From: Cenococcum geophilum 1.58
Lineage: Eukaryota; Ascomycota; Dothideomycetes; Gloniales; Gloniaceae
NCBI GenBank assembly: GCA_001692895.1
Contig: KV748227.1
Coordinates: 62,001-126,000 of the forward strand
Length of the DNA stretch: 64,000 nt
Direction of reading: 5' to 3'
A program made the translations under genes and the position numbers. Under the pieces are notes generated by a model. It ran no database searches and was not told the DNA's origin. It was given only the letters and a program-made list of their open reading frames with translations. Below are positions 10,751 to 21,500 of this stretch, one piece after another. Every line of letters starts with the position of its first letter. The first letter of the stretch is position 1.

Positions 10751-11013
10751 CAAGGGGGTAACATGAACGGGTCAGACGCCCACCCTGCTAGTACAGTAAA
10801 CAAAATAATCTGGCCCCGCTATGTCATTCTGGACTCGCTTATTTCTTCACCCATACTAGCAGGGTGGGCGAGGGGTAACATCAATGCCTCAGACGCCCCC
10901 CCTGCTAGTACGGTAAACAAAATAACCTGGCCCTGCTATATCACTTTGCACTCGCTTATTTCTTCACCCATTATAGCAGGGGGGGCGTCTGAGGCATTGA
11001 TGTTACCCCCTTG
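10751..11013. mobile_element. Dimeric MITE with TA target duplication (Tc1/mariner-type ends)
   Basis: The outer ends are inverted copies of CAAGGGGGTAACAT, flanked on both sides by TA (10749-10750 and 11014-11015). Inside are two direct copies of about 120-140 bp. Each has its own inverted arms around GACGCCC.CCCTGCTA and a shared core including GTAAACAAAATAA and CTCGCTTATTTCTTCACCCAT. The junction is near 10870, where the right arm of the first copy stops at GGGTGGGCG and the second begins GGGGTAACATC. No transposase is encoded. TA duplication points to mobilisation by a Tc1/mariner superfamily enzyme. Confidence 0.8.
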
Positions 11014-11015
11014 TA

Positions 11016-11693
11016 TTGTTCCGCACAGCCGTACGTGGCATCTTGCCAATCATTCGCTTACCTTTTGTAGGTTTGCGCGATGGGTGGGTCTGTTCAGTTG
11101 CAAAATTTAGTATATTTTTACGCTCCGTTACGACTAATAAAGCTGCGACCATAAGCCTCAGGCCCTTGGTTGGGTGCAGTATGCCCGCACGTGCGCATAG
11201 TGCACGTACCAACGGTCCACCTTTGCTTCGGCCAGCTCGGGCACATCTCCACGAGTGCTCCCGAGAAATGCAACGCCTCATTTCTGTGGGGCACCTGCCA
11301 TTCGCTTCCCCGCACGGGCCAGTCGCCTTGCAAAGTCTCGCCCCTCTACCGCACCGGACACCAGTCCAGGCTGTAAACATGACATATTCATCCTTCAGCC
11401 TTGAGCTTGGCAATACATGTCGGAACGAGACTAACAGACCAGGGATTATCGAGGGGAGCGAGGCATTAGAAGATTTTGGAAAGATAAAAGGACAGTCAGT
11501 GACCTCACCTAGACTGACAATTTTTTAAACACACATTTCCACCTGCGTTTCAGCCGACATAGTTATTGAGATACTTATACTAGACACCTCACGCCTCTCT
11601 TCTGTGTTTAACTTAGCCTTAAGGCACAACGCCTGCTTCTATTGTCACCTTCCTCTCTCCATTACAGCAACCAACTCACATCAACCCATCACA
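11016..11693 (+). promoter_or_regulatory. Upstream region and probable 5' UTR of the bHLH gene
   Basis: Un-mutated, moderately GC-rich sequence between the MITE and the start codon. Pyrimidine-rich stretches near 11640-11670 and the CACA-rich context directly before the ATG (CATCACAATG) are typical of fungal leaders. The ORFs that cross this region on both strands show no family motif and were not called. No specific operator was recognised. Confidence 0.4.
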
Positions 11694-12724
11694 ATGACAG
11701 TCGACTGGGCACTCTTCACCCAGCTCGACTCCATGGTCGACGCAGAACAAGCCCACCGTGAGCTTCCAAGATTGACTTCTCTGACTTGTCTTCTTACCCC
11801 ATAGTAGCTTCATCAGACTGCAGCCCCGCGGACGAAGCATTCTCCTGCCCCGACGCCTTCGACAAGGCTTACCTCGCAGACTTGTACACTACAACACCTG
11901 ACTACTTACTCGATGACTGGGTAAACTGCGATTTCTTCGACCGCCCTCTCAACAACGTTGACCTCCCAGCCGGCTTTGCACCAAAATACCACGCCGCATT
12001 CAACGCCACATTGCCAACTGCGACGTCAGCAATAGAGGATGCGAATATGAACCAGTGGCCATCCACCAACTCCGCACTGTTTAGACGGTTAGTGAACTAC
12101 AACGACACCTTCACGACCGGCCTCCAATTCGGCGCCATCGACTCGGACTCGCTCGAATCCAGCTGCTCATCTCTACGGGAATCATCACCAACACCATTGC
12201 TCTGCAGAGATGGTCCCCAGCCAACCCAAGCTTCTCCCACACTGTCNCATGGCTCATTAAAGAGGGAGTCGCCAGACGATGCTGCTAAGGACGAGCCCTC
12301 ACCAAAAAGAGTACAAAGAAAACGAGGCAGACCAAGGATCAATCGAAGCGAGATAGATCCCACAAATTACTCGACTAACGGCTCTCCTAAGTCCCGCCCA
12401 CTCTATCGCCTTCCGCATAACCAAGTCGAACGTAAATATCGCGAAGGTTTGAATTCTGAGCTCGAACGTCTCCGCCTTGCTGTGCCGACACTCCCACAAC
12501 GAGATTCGAGCGGTTTGGCGGGTCCTCCCAAGCCTAGCAAGGCCACTGTTCTCGCCAGCGCCATCGACTACATCAAAGCAATCGAGACAGAGCGGGACAG
12601 GCTTCTGGAGGAGAACGAGGGCCTCCGGGGCATGCGGCCCAGTAACATTCAGGCAGCAGGCAAACTCCGGAATTACGGCCGGAATAATGCAAGATTGAAT
12701 TCCGCTGTGACGATATATTCTTGA
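11694..12724 (+). CDS. bHLH transcription factor with AT-hook-like motif and SREBP-type tyrosine, two exons
   Basis: Model: exons 11694-11757 and 11805-12724, 327 aa. The 47-bp intron starts GTGAGC, holds CTGAC as a likely branch site and ends TAG. A second TAG directly follows, so splicing could add or drop one residue without frame change. The N-terminal 190 residues are acidic and low in recognisable motifs. An AT-hook-like RKRGRPRI lies near residues 193-200, in a Lys/Arg-rich stretch that may also serve nuclear import. The bHLH domain spans about 223-293. The basic region is HNQVERKYREGLN, with the E-box-contacting Glu and a Tyr at the position where most bHLH proteins have Arg. A loop rich in Pro, Gly and Ser and a second helix running into DRLLEENEGLR follow. 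The Tyr is shared with SREBP proteins, but no SREBP membrane segments are seen. One N near 12247 leaves one residue undefined. Confidence 0.8.
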
Positions 12725-13450
12725 GATATTATCTCTTACTTTCTTTGACTATATCTTGCTGCAAGGTGAGCAACAAAAGACAAAAGCGCTCATGCATGCT
12801 TTTCAGCCAGGGCAAAAGGCAGTGTTATTGGCGGCGGCGTCTATCTGTCTGCAAAATTCTCAGCCCCACCATACGTCAAGTGCTGACACGGGGGAGATTG
12901 ATTGCTCTCTAAATGATTGGCAGATTGGGAACATGGTGAAAGGGCTTTGAAGCGGCTTTATTTTGTGGGTCACATACTCATAAGTCTCCTAGACGTAGCG
13001 TAGAAGATATTATATAGTAAACAGAAGCTAGTGCAAATGTGGAAGGGTTGAGCTGTGTAAGCATGCTTACGAGTGATATCTAACGGTAATGAAAGTGTTT
13101 TGGCACCGGATGTCGTCACCACAAATAGGGAGGGTGGTCGACCCGCACCAGCCACACCCTTGTTTTTGGACCCTTTTTGGGTGTGGTTGGAGAGAGAACT
13201 TGGGGAAGGAAGTCCCCACCACATGAAAGCATGTGGATGTGTAGGTTTCCGCCAAGAAAGTTGCGCCAAGAGGTTTGCAGCGCAGCTTCTAGCTATAACT
13301 AGATTAGGCCTACAGGGTCCCAATCCGTTGGCCTAGTTTTATTAGGACACACGGCGGGAACTACACCATCTCGTTAATTCCAGTGGTTAGCGCCTTACTA
13401 GTGATGCCTCTCAGGCGGAAATCCTTATACAGATTAGTATGAGTTTCCCC
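12725..13450. other. 3' flank of the bHLH gene with two hairpins
   Basis: No gene was recognised. A hairpin is formed by CCACACCC (about 13152-13159) and GGGTGTGG (about 13179-13186), and a second by CCACATG / CATGTGG near 13220-13237. The first could mark the 3' end of a transcript or the core of a small foldback element. Sequence composition is normal until about 13450, where RIP-like DNA starts. Confidence 0.35.
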
Positions 13451-13841
13451 GTCTTGGCAGCGAGCTTCGAAAGACTTTAATATTAAACTTTTATAAAGCT
13501 TTTTAAAATCAATAACTGTATAGTAGACCGCCTACACATAAACACCTCTAAAGCTATAGTAGCTAAATAAGTATCTAAATATCTCTTTTAAGCTCTTAAT
13601 TATCCCCTAAGCTTTTTATTATCCTCTACTACTTAATACATCCCTTTTTTACTTTAATGATTACCTAAAGGCGTATAGGTATAGAAGTAACTAGGTCCTT
13701 AAAGTAATAGGCCTATAAATTCCCCTATTTAGATTTAATAGCTACTTATATTATTTCTTTTATTTATAAATAAGGCTTCTACTTAGCTAATTAAATCTCT
13801 ATCAAATTTTAAACAGCCTTAATTAGGTTAAGATCTAGGCT
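13451..13841. other. RIP-mutated remnant, left of Gypsy-A
   Basis: TpA-rich, CpA/TpG-poor sequence with no recognisable domain. It is interrupted at 13842 by Gypsy-A and presumably continues at 16983. It marks the right border of the gene island. Confidence 0.5.
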
Positions 13842-13846
13842 ATTTA

Positions 13847-14039
13847 TATTAGCGACTCGGTTAATCGAGGCACGAGTACGGCAAGAGGGACGCGCAAGCC
13901 TATATAATTGGATTGTCTATAAACGAGGATCTAAAGCTAAAGAAAGAAAAGGAGAAGAAGAGTAGCGCTGCTTAATGTTTATAAGATCTTCGCGTTATAT
14001 AACTATAGAGTTCTACCAAGTTCTACTAATGCCATAATA
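13847..14039 (-). repeat. 3' LTR of Gypsy-A
   Basis: 193 bp. It shares GAGGGACGCGCAAGCC and AAGATCTTCGCGTTATATAA with the right-hand copy. The copies differ mainly by C/T and G/A changes, as expected from RIP acting on each. Confidence 0.85.
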
Positions 14040-14487
14040 TTACTTCCCCCCTTAGTAAAGCCTGCCCTTTAGCTTTATATATCTATATTACTCCTATAGG
14101 GTGTTCTTATCCTTATATTCTTTTAGTAGCTTATTGTTTTTACTATACTAATACTCTATTTACTTGTCTAGGTACTTTAGGGGTTTTAGTTTATTAGGGT
14201 AACAGCTATAGAATTCTTAAAGCTTATAGGGATTGCTAATAAAGTTTTATATAGAGTAGATAATTATCCTTATAGGTTATATTATTTAGCTTATAGTAAT
14301 TAATATAGAAATAGAGTCCTTTATTTAGCTTTTTAGTAAAGAAAATAAGCAAGTTAAAATAGGCTTAGCTAGACTTAATAAAGCCCTTATTTAGGTTATT
14401 AATAAGATAATACCTTATAGCCTATAATTTAGCAGTAAACTGTTAGTAAAAGGGGCTAAAGCTAAAAGTATTTTTCTTATCTAGCTT

Positions 14488-14855
14488 AGGGGTCGTTCGG
14501 TTGCAATATGGAGGCCTCGGATTCCATTTTATAATTTGTTGATTCGGAGTGATTTTGTCTGCACAGCCTCAAAAATTTGATGTTCCTCTCACCGCTCGCA
14601 AAACGCCAGAATAGCACGCTAAAATATTGGCAACTTTACCGTATACAGCTTCTGAAATGGAGCTCTTGGCGTCATTTTAATATGGAGCTCGAAGCTCCTG
14701 TTATAGATTCCAGTTTAATATGGAGGCTTCATATTTGCACACGTCCGTGCAACCCGTAGAGCCACAGACGCGTGTTAAATCGGGAAGGAACGCGTTCCTT
14801 CTGCCGGACTTTCAGTTCATATTCAATCTGACGGTTTTGCAACCGAACAATCCCT
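14488..14855. mobile_element. Un-mutated TIR element (MITE, possibly hAT-like) inside Gypsy-A
   Basis: The ends are inverted: the left end reads AGGGGTCGTTCGGTTGCAA, and the right end, reverse-complemented, reads AGGGATTGTTCGGTTGCAA. The interior (about 330 bp) is rich in CpA and TpG and has three copies of AATATGGAG. It differs sharply from the mutated gypsy sequence on both sides, which resumes its reading frame. No transposase is present. The target duplication is not clear: ATCT follows or precedes each end at similar distance. The short ORF inside has no recognisable motif. Confidence 0.7.
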
Positions 14856-16784
14856 TAATCTTAATTTTATAGTTATACAGTTAGTAAGGCGGGAGTCTAT
14901 TAGATACTACCTTAGAGAATATATCCTTAAACTTCTACTATTAATAGGGTAGTTTTTATTCTACTAGCTTCTTATCTATAAGCTCGCCTTCCTATCTACT
15001 AAGTTCGCTTTCCTTTTCCTTAATTATTTAGTTAATTTTATATAAGCTAGTTGTAAAAGTAATAGTATTAGGCTAGACTAAGTTCTAGTAGAATTATACG
15101 GCGCTAATATAGCAGATATTAACTAGTAGGAGGCCCGTAGGTTTCCTTATAGCTATTTACTAGACTATATTTTATAGTTTAGGGTTTATAATCTTTCTTA
15201 GCTCCTATTCTATCTTCTATAAGTTATCTCTCTAATATATTAGTTTAGTATAGTATCTAATATTTCTTACTATTCTTTATAGCTATATAGGGCCTAAGCT
15301 CCCTATAGGGAGCTTAGCTAGCTTATTACTAACTTCTTTAATTTTTAATATAAGGGGTATAATATAGGTATTTTAGGGGCGGCGTAGTATATAAATTTAT
15401 TACGGATTAAGCTGTACGTTTTTCTTGAAAGCCCGGTCCCTTTATATAGCATTAGCCTAGTAAGTAGTATTTATTTATAGCCGTATAAGGTTTTCTATTA
15501 TAATACTAATTTCTTTTATAAAGGAAGGTATTAGGGTATAGTTTTGGGCTAAATAAGCTATCTATTCCGTATATTAAGCTATAAGCCTAAATAGGCTAGC
15601 CATTTTCTTTTTAAAATTATATTATAGCTTCTAAGGTCTATAATTAGGAAGGGGATATTATATTACCTTTATTTACTAATACGGAGGTAAATTTATAAGA
15701 TAGTTATAATAGGTAGCCCTATCTATCTGTTATACCCTTAAATAGAAATTGGTTTAGGCAGTTCTTTAAAAGATATATTTAAGAAGTTAGCCAGTTTTAT
15801 AACATACTTTATATTAGTTAAGGTAAAGGTATTTGCTCCTAAGTTAGCTAAAGTAGAGGTTAAAACTTAATATCTATTATAGAATAAAGTATATGGGATA
15901 GTGCAGCTTCTTCTACTAATTAACTAACCTAGATTAATATATAATATATTAATCCCTTTTAACTATAAAGAGGAGTCCTTTTTTAGGATTCCTCTTTTTC
16001 TAACTCTATATTATCCTTCTAAATTAAAAGCGGATCTAAGAGGCTAAAAAGGTCTCTATTGTTTTTATATTTAGGCTTTTATAGTTAAGGCGAGCGTTTT
16101 ATACCTTAAAGGAGTCCTTATAAATAGAAGATAGGTAGTTAATTATCTCTTTTTTAGAGAGAAAGGGGTCTATTAAGTCCTAGGCGTATTACGGACGTAA
16201 ATATATTTATACGTTTTTACTAGTATAGCTAAAGACGTAGGCTATTTTAGCTTAAATAATAGGGAAGTAGTCTGTATTAACTTTAAGCTTATCTTATAGT
16301 TAAAGCTTCTAATTATTAAATATAGGGTTAGTTCCGTTTATAAGTAATAGGGGGTCCGCGACCTTTGCGGATTATAATAATGCTATATATTAGGCTAGGG
16401 CCTTAAGGACAGCAGCAAGTCTGTCTAATAGGTTATTGCTAAATATAGAGGTGTCTCTAGTTTTAAGCAGTTCTCGTAGCCGTTTAATTTTAATATTAGC
16501 TGTGGTAAGTTCCGCCTAGAGGGTTAAAATATTAATTATTTCTTTATCTAAGGTATTTGTAAGCCCTATAGCTACTTTACCGGATACTATATTTCTTAGT
16601 ATAGTGGTAAGGGTATTAGATAATTCTAGGTAATTTCTTTAAGGATTTTAGTTTATATATATCTAGTTCTTAAGGTTTTATTTATATTCTTTTATATTCT
16701 AATTCTATATTCTTGTTCTATTTATAGTCTATAGATATATTTAAGTTCCTTCTTAGGAAGAAAGGGTAGTTAAGCTTTAGATAA

Positions 16785-16977
16785 TATTAGTAACTTAGTT
16801 AATTAAGGTATAAGTATAGTAAGAGGGACGCGCAAGCCTATATAATTAGATTGTCTATAAACGAGGATCCAAAGCTAGAGAAAGGAAAGGAGAAGAAGAG
16901 CAATGCCGCTTAATATTTATAAGATCTTCGCGTTATATAATAGTAGAGTTCTGCTAAGTTCTGCTAGTGCTGTAATA
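16785..16977 (-). repeat. 5' LTR of Gypsy-A
   Basis: The second 193-bp copy, starting TATTAG (RIP-altered TG start) and followed by the target duplication ATTTA at 16978-16982. Confidence 0.85.
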
Positions 16978-16982
16978 ATTTA

Positions 16983-18180
16983 CTAGCTACTAAAGCAACT
17001 TAATATTATCTTTTTAGAACTTAGTAATAGTAATATAAGCTTTATAATAAGGAGCTTTATCTATTTATATAATTATTAAAGTACTTCTAAATTTGTAACT
17101 AGGAAAATATATATTATACTTAATATTATAGAAGTTATAGAATTCTTTAAGCTTTATATATAATCTAGGAAGCCCTACACCGTAATATTACCCTATTCTT
17201 CTTTATTCTAAAATAGTAGAGGCCCTTTTTCTATACCGTAGAATATAGTTTATACTATTATATAAGATATGTTAGTAAACTTAGGACGGAGGTAGTTAAG
17301 ATAATATTGTTTACTAGCTCTTCTAATAATATAGAGCTATTAGTACCTACTACGATATATAGCTGCCTTATCTATCTATATAACTCTTTACTAATTCTCT
17401 TTTTAGAAGTAATAGTAAGCTAATATAAATACTAACCGGGCCTAATAGTAAGCTATAATAAGCTAGGGCTTTATATAAGCAATATAGTATTAAAGAACCC
17501 CCTTTTTAATATATTAGGCGACTATAGAATTAAAATAAGAGACTTCTACGTAGAAGGAAAGCTCTAAGTAGGTAAGGTAATGCGCTTAAGTGTTTAACTC
17601 TAGGAAATTAACCAGTTAATGCCGAATTAATAAACCGTATATTAGAGTATTGCGATAGCTACTATATATTAAGGTCTACGATTTATTAATAATGCGGTAG
17701 ATAGTACAATATAGTTGCTTAACTAATATAGTAATATAAGAGGCAGGTTTTTAAAGATATCTTATAGAGTAGGGAATAAGCGTTCGCTAAAGGGGGGGAG
17801 TGAAGCTAGTTATAAATAAAGCTGTAGTAGCCGCGACACTAAAAGATATATAGATTGAATAGGTAATGCAACTAAACAGCCCCTTAATAATAGCAAAGGC
17901 TTACCCTAATTGGAGCGTAGAGGAAAGTTCAAGATGTTATAATATTAAGGGGTATGTGATAATGCGATGATATAAAACAGTTACGGAATCCTTTTATCTC
18001 CGATAAGCTTTTTTTAATTAGCAGCTATTCTTTCCTCTTTTATTGCCTTAGATATCTTAGTATATAGGCAAATCTCCTTAGCACGATATAGATTTTGGAG
18101 CCGAGCGTACCGTAATACTAAGGGTATTATTGTGTTTAAGTTCCGTACGTAAGATACACTAAAATCAAATTATAGTATAT
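16983..18180. other. RIP-mutated remnant with a polypurine tract
   Basis: Continuation of the old repeat that Gypsy-A entered. A strong purine tract (GCTAAAGGGGGGGAG, about 17793-17807) followed by TGAAGC looks like the junction of an LTR-element interior with its 3' LTR on the + strand. No protein domain could be named from the decayed frames around it. Confidence 0.4.
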
Positions 18181-18458
18181 ATTGTGTATCTACGTGCGCG
18201 AAGCCGTAATTAGGAAACTGACTCTTCCAAAAAAAAAAGAAGTGATCGCCACTTAGTGTTTTGAAGCTGTTGTTCCTAAATTCAACAATTATGCCTAGTA
18301 GATTAAGGTGTTTTTAGTAGTGGGCGCATATTTTCTAGCGTTTAAAGCTAAAATCTATAACAATGTTGCCTCCTAGAATTTCAAGACCTACCTATACTTA
18401 ATAGGTAGAATTAAGTATAGAGAGTAAGATTTAAGGGTTAATTTAATAGATTTTAATT
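18181..18458. other. Less mutated spacer left of Copia-B
   Basis: Contains normal CpA/TpG stretches, such as the segment near 18235-18310. No gene was recognised. This is the left half of the site into which Copia-B inserted; the right half starts at 53552. Confidence 0.35.
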
Positions 18459-18556
18459 TGTTAAACGGACGATTAGGAATAAGAACTCTATTTATTAAAG
18501 AGGGCTCTAGAAGCTCTCTTATATATATTAAGTAGGTCCAAATATAATAACAATAA
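18459..18556 (-). repeat. 3' LTR of Copia-B, first part
   Basis: Matches the start of the LTR at 53286 (TTAAACGGACGAT.AGGAATA and on). It stops where a LINE entered; the last 14 bases are the LINE's target duplication. Confidence 0.85.
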
Positions 18557-21500
18557 TAATAATAATAATAATTCATTGCTTAACGTCCGATTCGGATCCC
18601 TATTGGGCCTACGTGGACTACTCCTTATATACATATAGGGAGAAAACTCTATTTAAGAAAACCCCGTAATCTATCTCCCCGCCTTTTAGGACTTGCCTAT
18701 AAGGCGCCTATAAGGCGCCTGCAAGTCACCTATAGTGCTCCTACTATCTTACTTTTTAACCTCCTTAGGAACTACTACTGCCGTAATAAGCCTATAGACG
18801 CGCTAGTATTGTATACTTTACTCTACTACTATAAAGTCATTAGGGGGCGCCCGTTGCTCGCCCCCCCGCCCTCTATTACTATTTCCCTTATAACCTAAAA
18901 CTGGTTTAGTATATTTTAGCTAATAAGCTACTAGGTAACCGCCTTAAGGCCTTTTTATATTAAGAGTAGTATATTATAGTTCTCTATGCCAGCTACTAAG
19001 AGTATTACTTCTTAGTTAGTGCGTAAGGGGTATAACAGTATTACGTGTTTTAGTGTCTATCTTAGCCAGCTACATTTATATCTTAGGCTACCTACTAGAA
19101 CACCCACCTAGTAGAGCCAGTCTTTTAGTCCTATTATTCCTATTCTTAAGAGTATTACTATTATATTTTCTGCCTTTATTAGGCCTTCTTAGAGCCTTAG
19201 AGTATTTACCCCCTATAGCGTTAACTATGCTATAGCTTAGGTTCCTCTTACCTTAGTTAGCCTCTGTGCCTTTAACTCCTATATACCTCTCTAGCGTTAG
19301 TCCAACCAGTATTATATTATAGTAGATAGTTTCCTAGCGTTCTTTTATACTCTGCTTTAGCTCCTTTCTCTTTCTTACTATTATCTTTACTAGCCTTTTA
19401 CGCGTCTCCCTTCCTTCTCTATATAGGCCTAGGCCCTAAAGCAGCACTATTCTTCTTCTACTTTCTTTACNTATTTCTCTAATNTATCTTCCCTACTTTA
19501 GGGTTATTAGTTTATTCTCCTATAGGGCGCCCTAGGGTCCCTCTATAGTTTATTTAGGCGTGTCTTAATATACTTTTTAATATTAGAGTTACGTTTATTT
19601 TACGCCCTTTATATTATAGTGGCTTTAATATATAGTTATAGGGGGGGGATATTAGCTTCCTTCTTAAGTAGTGCTGTAGCCGTTTGCTTATATACGCCTA
19701 TTATACTCTAAAGGCAGGCTATTTGGACCTTTTAAAGTAGTTTAAGAAGCGACTTAGGGGGGCCTTTTTTAGATTCTCTAATGGCCCAAATACTGAACCT
19801 ATATGTTATAGTTAGCCAGACAACTGCTATATATAGTAAGCGTAACCTCTAGAAGTATGGACCCTATATAGAATTAACNATCCTAGATAANNCNATANAC
19901 TNTNCTTNGCCNTTANNGGCCGCTTNNNCNNNATATNCGCTCTANTAGAGCTTACTATCTACCTATACTCCTAATACCCTTAGGCCCTAAACTAGTTAAC
20001 CCCTAAAGCCTTAGATGCGAATTATATACTAAAGATCTATAAATTAGTTACGTTTTCTTATAAAATAGATTAGCTAGTATTTCTCTAGTAAGAATTAGAC
20101 TTTATATCGTCTTGCCTATTCTATATAGGTGTTATAAGCTTTCTCTAGTATTCTGCAATTCTTTATGGCTATTAGCCCGTATATAATTAGGTTTATATTA
20201 TTAATAAAGCCTATCCCCTAGGTCGCCCCTTTCTTAAAGGAGTTAAGTAGGTTACTTATAAAGAAAAGGAAGAGTATAGGTAAGAGGGGTAATCCTTATG
20301 GTATTCCTATTATAACTGCGATAGGGGGGCTCTGGTATCCGCTAAAGACTAGTAATATTTCTTTCTAACCTATAAACCCTTAAATAAATTATATAATCCA
20401 TTCTAGGAAGCCTTTTACCCTAAGGATATATAGGAGACGCTTATAGGGTATGTTATTATAGGCGCCACTAATATTTAGGCTGAGCATTAATACTATAAAG
20501 TCCCTTTATATCGCCTATATAGATTTAATAGTAGTAGCAAGTAGCGTAAGTGCTAATAATGTTAAGCGGTTCTTTCTTACCCCTATTTAGCTTTATAGTA
20601 GTAGGGCGTATTCCTTAGCTATATCTACTATATGGTCCGCTATTACCTTTTCTAAGATCTTACTAAGGGTGTTTTCTAAGGCAATAGGGCGGTAGCTTCC
20701 TAGGATTAAGTAATCTACTTTACCTTTTTTTTTATAGGATAACCGTTATTATAGATCTTCCGAGTTGCGGGTAGTAGCCTATAGTAAAGTATACTCTAGC
20801 TATATCTGCAAGCTAAGGTACTATAAGTGGTCTATAGGTCTTTAGGGCCTTATTTAGGATCCTATCTAGTTCTAGTACTATATTATTTAAAAGGCGGCTA
20901 ATAGTTTTGGCCATTTCCTCTATTATTATATTGCTGTTAACCCATAGGCGAGTTACTAGTGTTTTACCTATAATATTACTAAGGTCTACTAGAGCCGGTT
21001 AAGGAAAGAACCTTTTGTAAGGGTACTTTTGGTCCCTTACTCGGCTACATCCCGGGAGCTCTCAGGGGCTGCCAAGGCTAGCCTTCGGCTAGGCCTTGGC
21101 CACCCCTTATAAGCTCCTCGGGCTTGCAGCCTCCTTCCTCCCCTATCGGTTCGTCTTAGTACGAGGCTATTGCCTACCCTCATTACCATATCGTCCTCTT
21201 CCATCGACTCCCTATGTGACTCATGCTCGGCTTGCCTGCTCCCTACCGTACACCCTAGCAATACTGCCTTACACCTTTCTATAAGGATCTTTGCCTTCTT
21301 ATCGTTATTATTAGTAGCTTATAATTCCCCTACTCTTTATAGGGGTAGTAGGTATAGATCTTCTACTAATTACCCTGCCTTTTTCTTTACCTATTTTACT
21401 ATAGCCTACAGGCCCTTATTATAGGGGAGGCTCGGGTTAAAAGTATACTCGTTTATAAATTGTCTCTAGTTATTCCTTACTTCTTTTTTTAGGGTATTCT

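Larger units (their letters stand above)
13847..16977 (-). mobile_element. Gypsy-A: internally deleted Ty3/gypsy element with 193-bp LTRs
   Basis: Two direct repeats of 193 bp (13847-14039 and 16785-16977) bound the element, and ATTTA occurs on both outer sides (13842-13846 and 16978-16982) as a 5-bp target duplication. The minus-strand purine tract AAGGGGGGAAGTAA lies at about 14040-14055 next to the left LTR, so transcription ran right to left. Minus-strand motifs include a reverse-transcriptase segment with FYINYYKLNNITYKDNY near 14245-14330 and a gag region at about 15950-16450. RNase H and integrase are missing, and 3.1 kb is short for a gypsy element. Stops and TpA excess show RIP. A + strand relative with the same gag lies at about 56690-58508. 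Confidence 0.85.

Noticed and set aside
10724-11528. ORFs of 128-170 aa across the MITE and the bHLH upstream region
   Set aside because: They run through inverted repeats or overlap on both strands, with no recognisable domain and no splice support.
13380-13450. tRNA-like A-box (GTGGTTAGCGCC)
   Set aside because: No cloverleaf can be drawn and no B-box follows at the right distance.
6100-13450. Secondary-metabolite cluster or giant cargo-carrying transposon
   Set aside because: No backbone synthase, tailoring enzyme or tyrosine-recombinase captain gene is visible in the window.
14577-14759. 60-aa ORF inside the TIR element
   Set aside because: Short, without motif, and the element is too small to carry a transposase.
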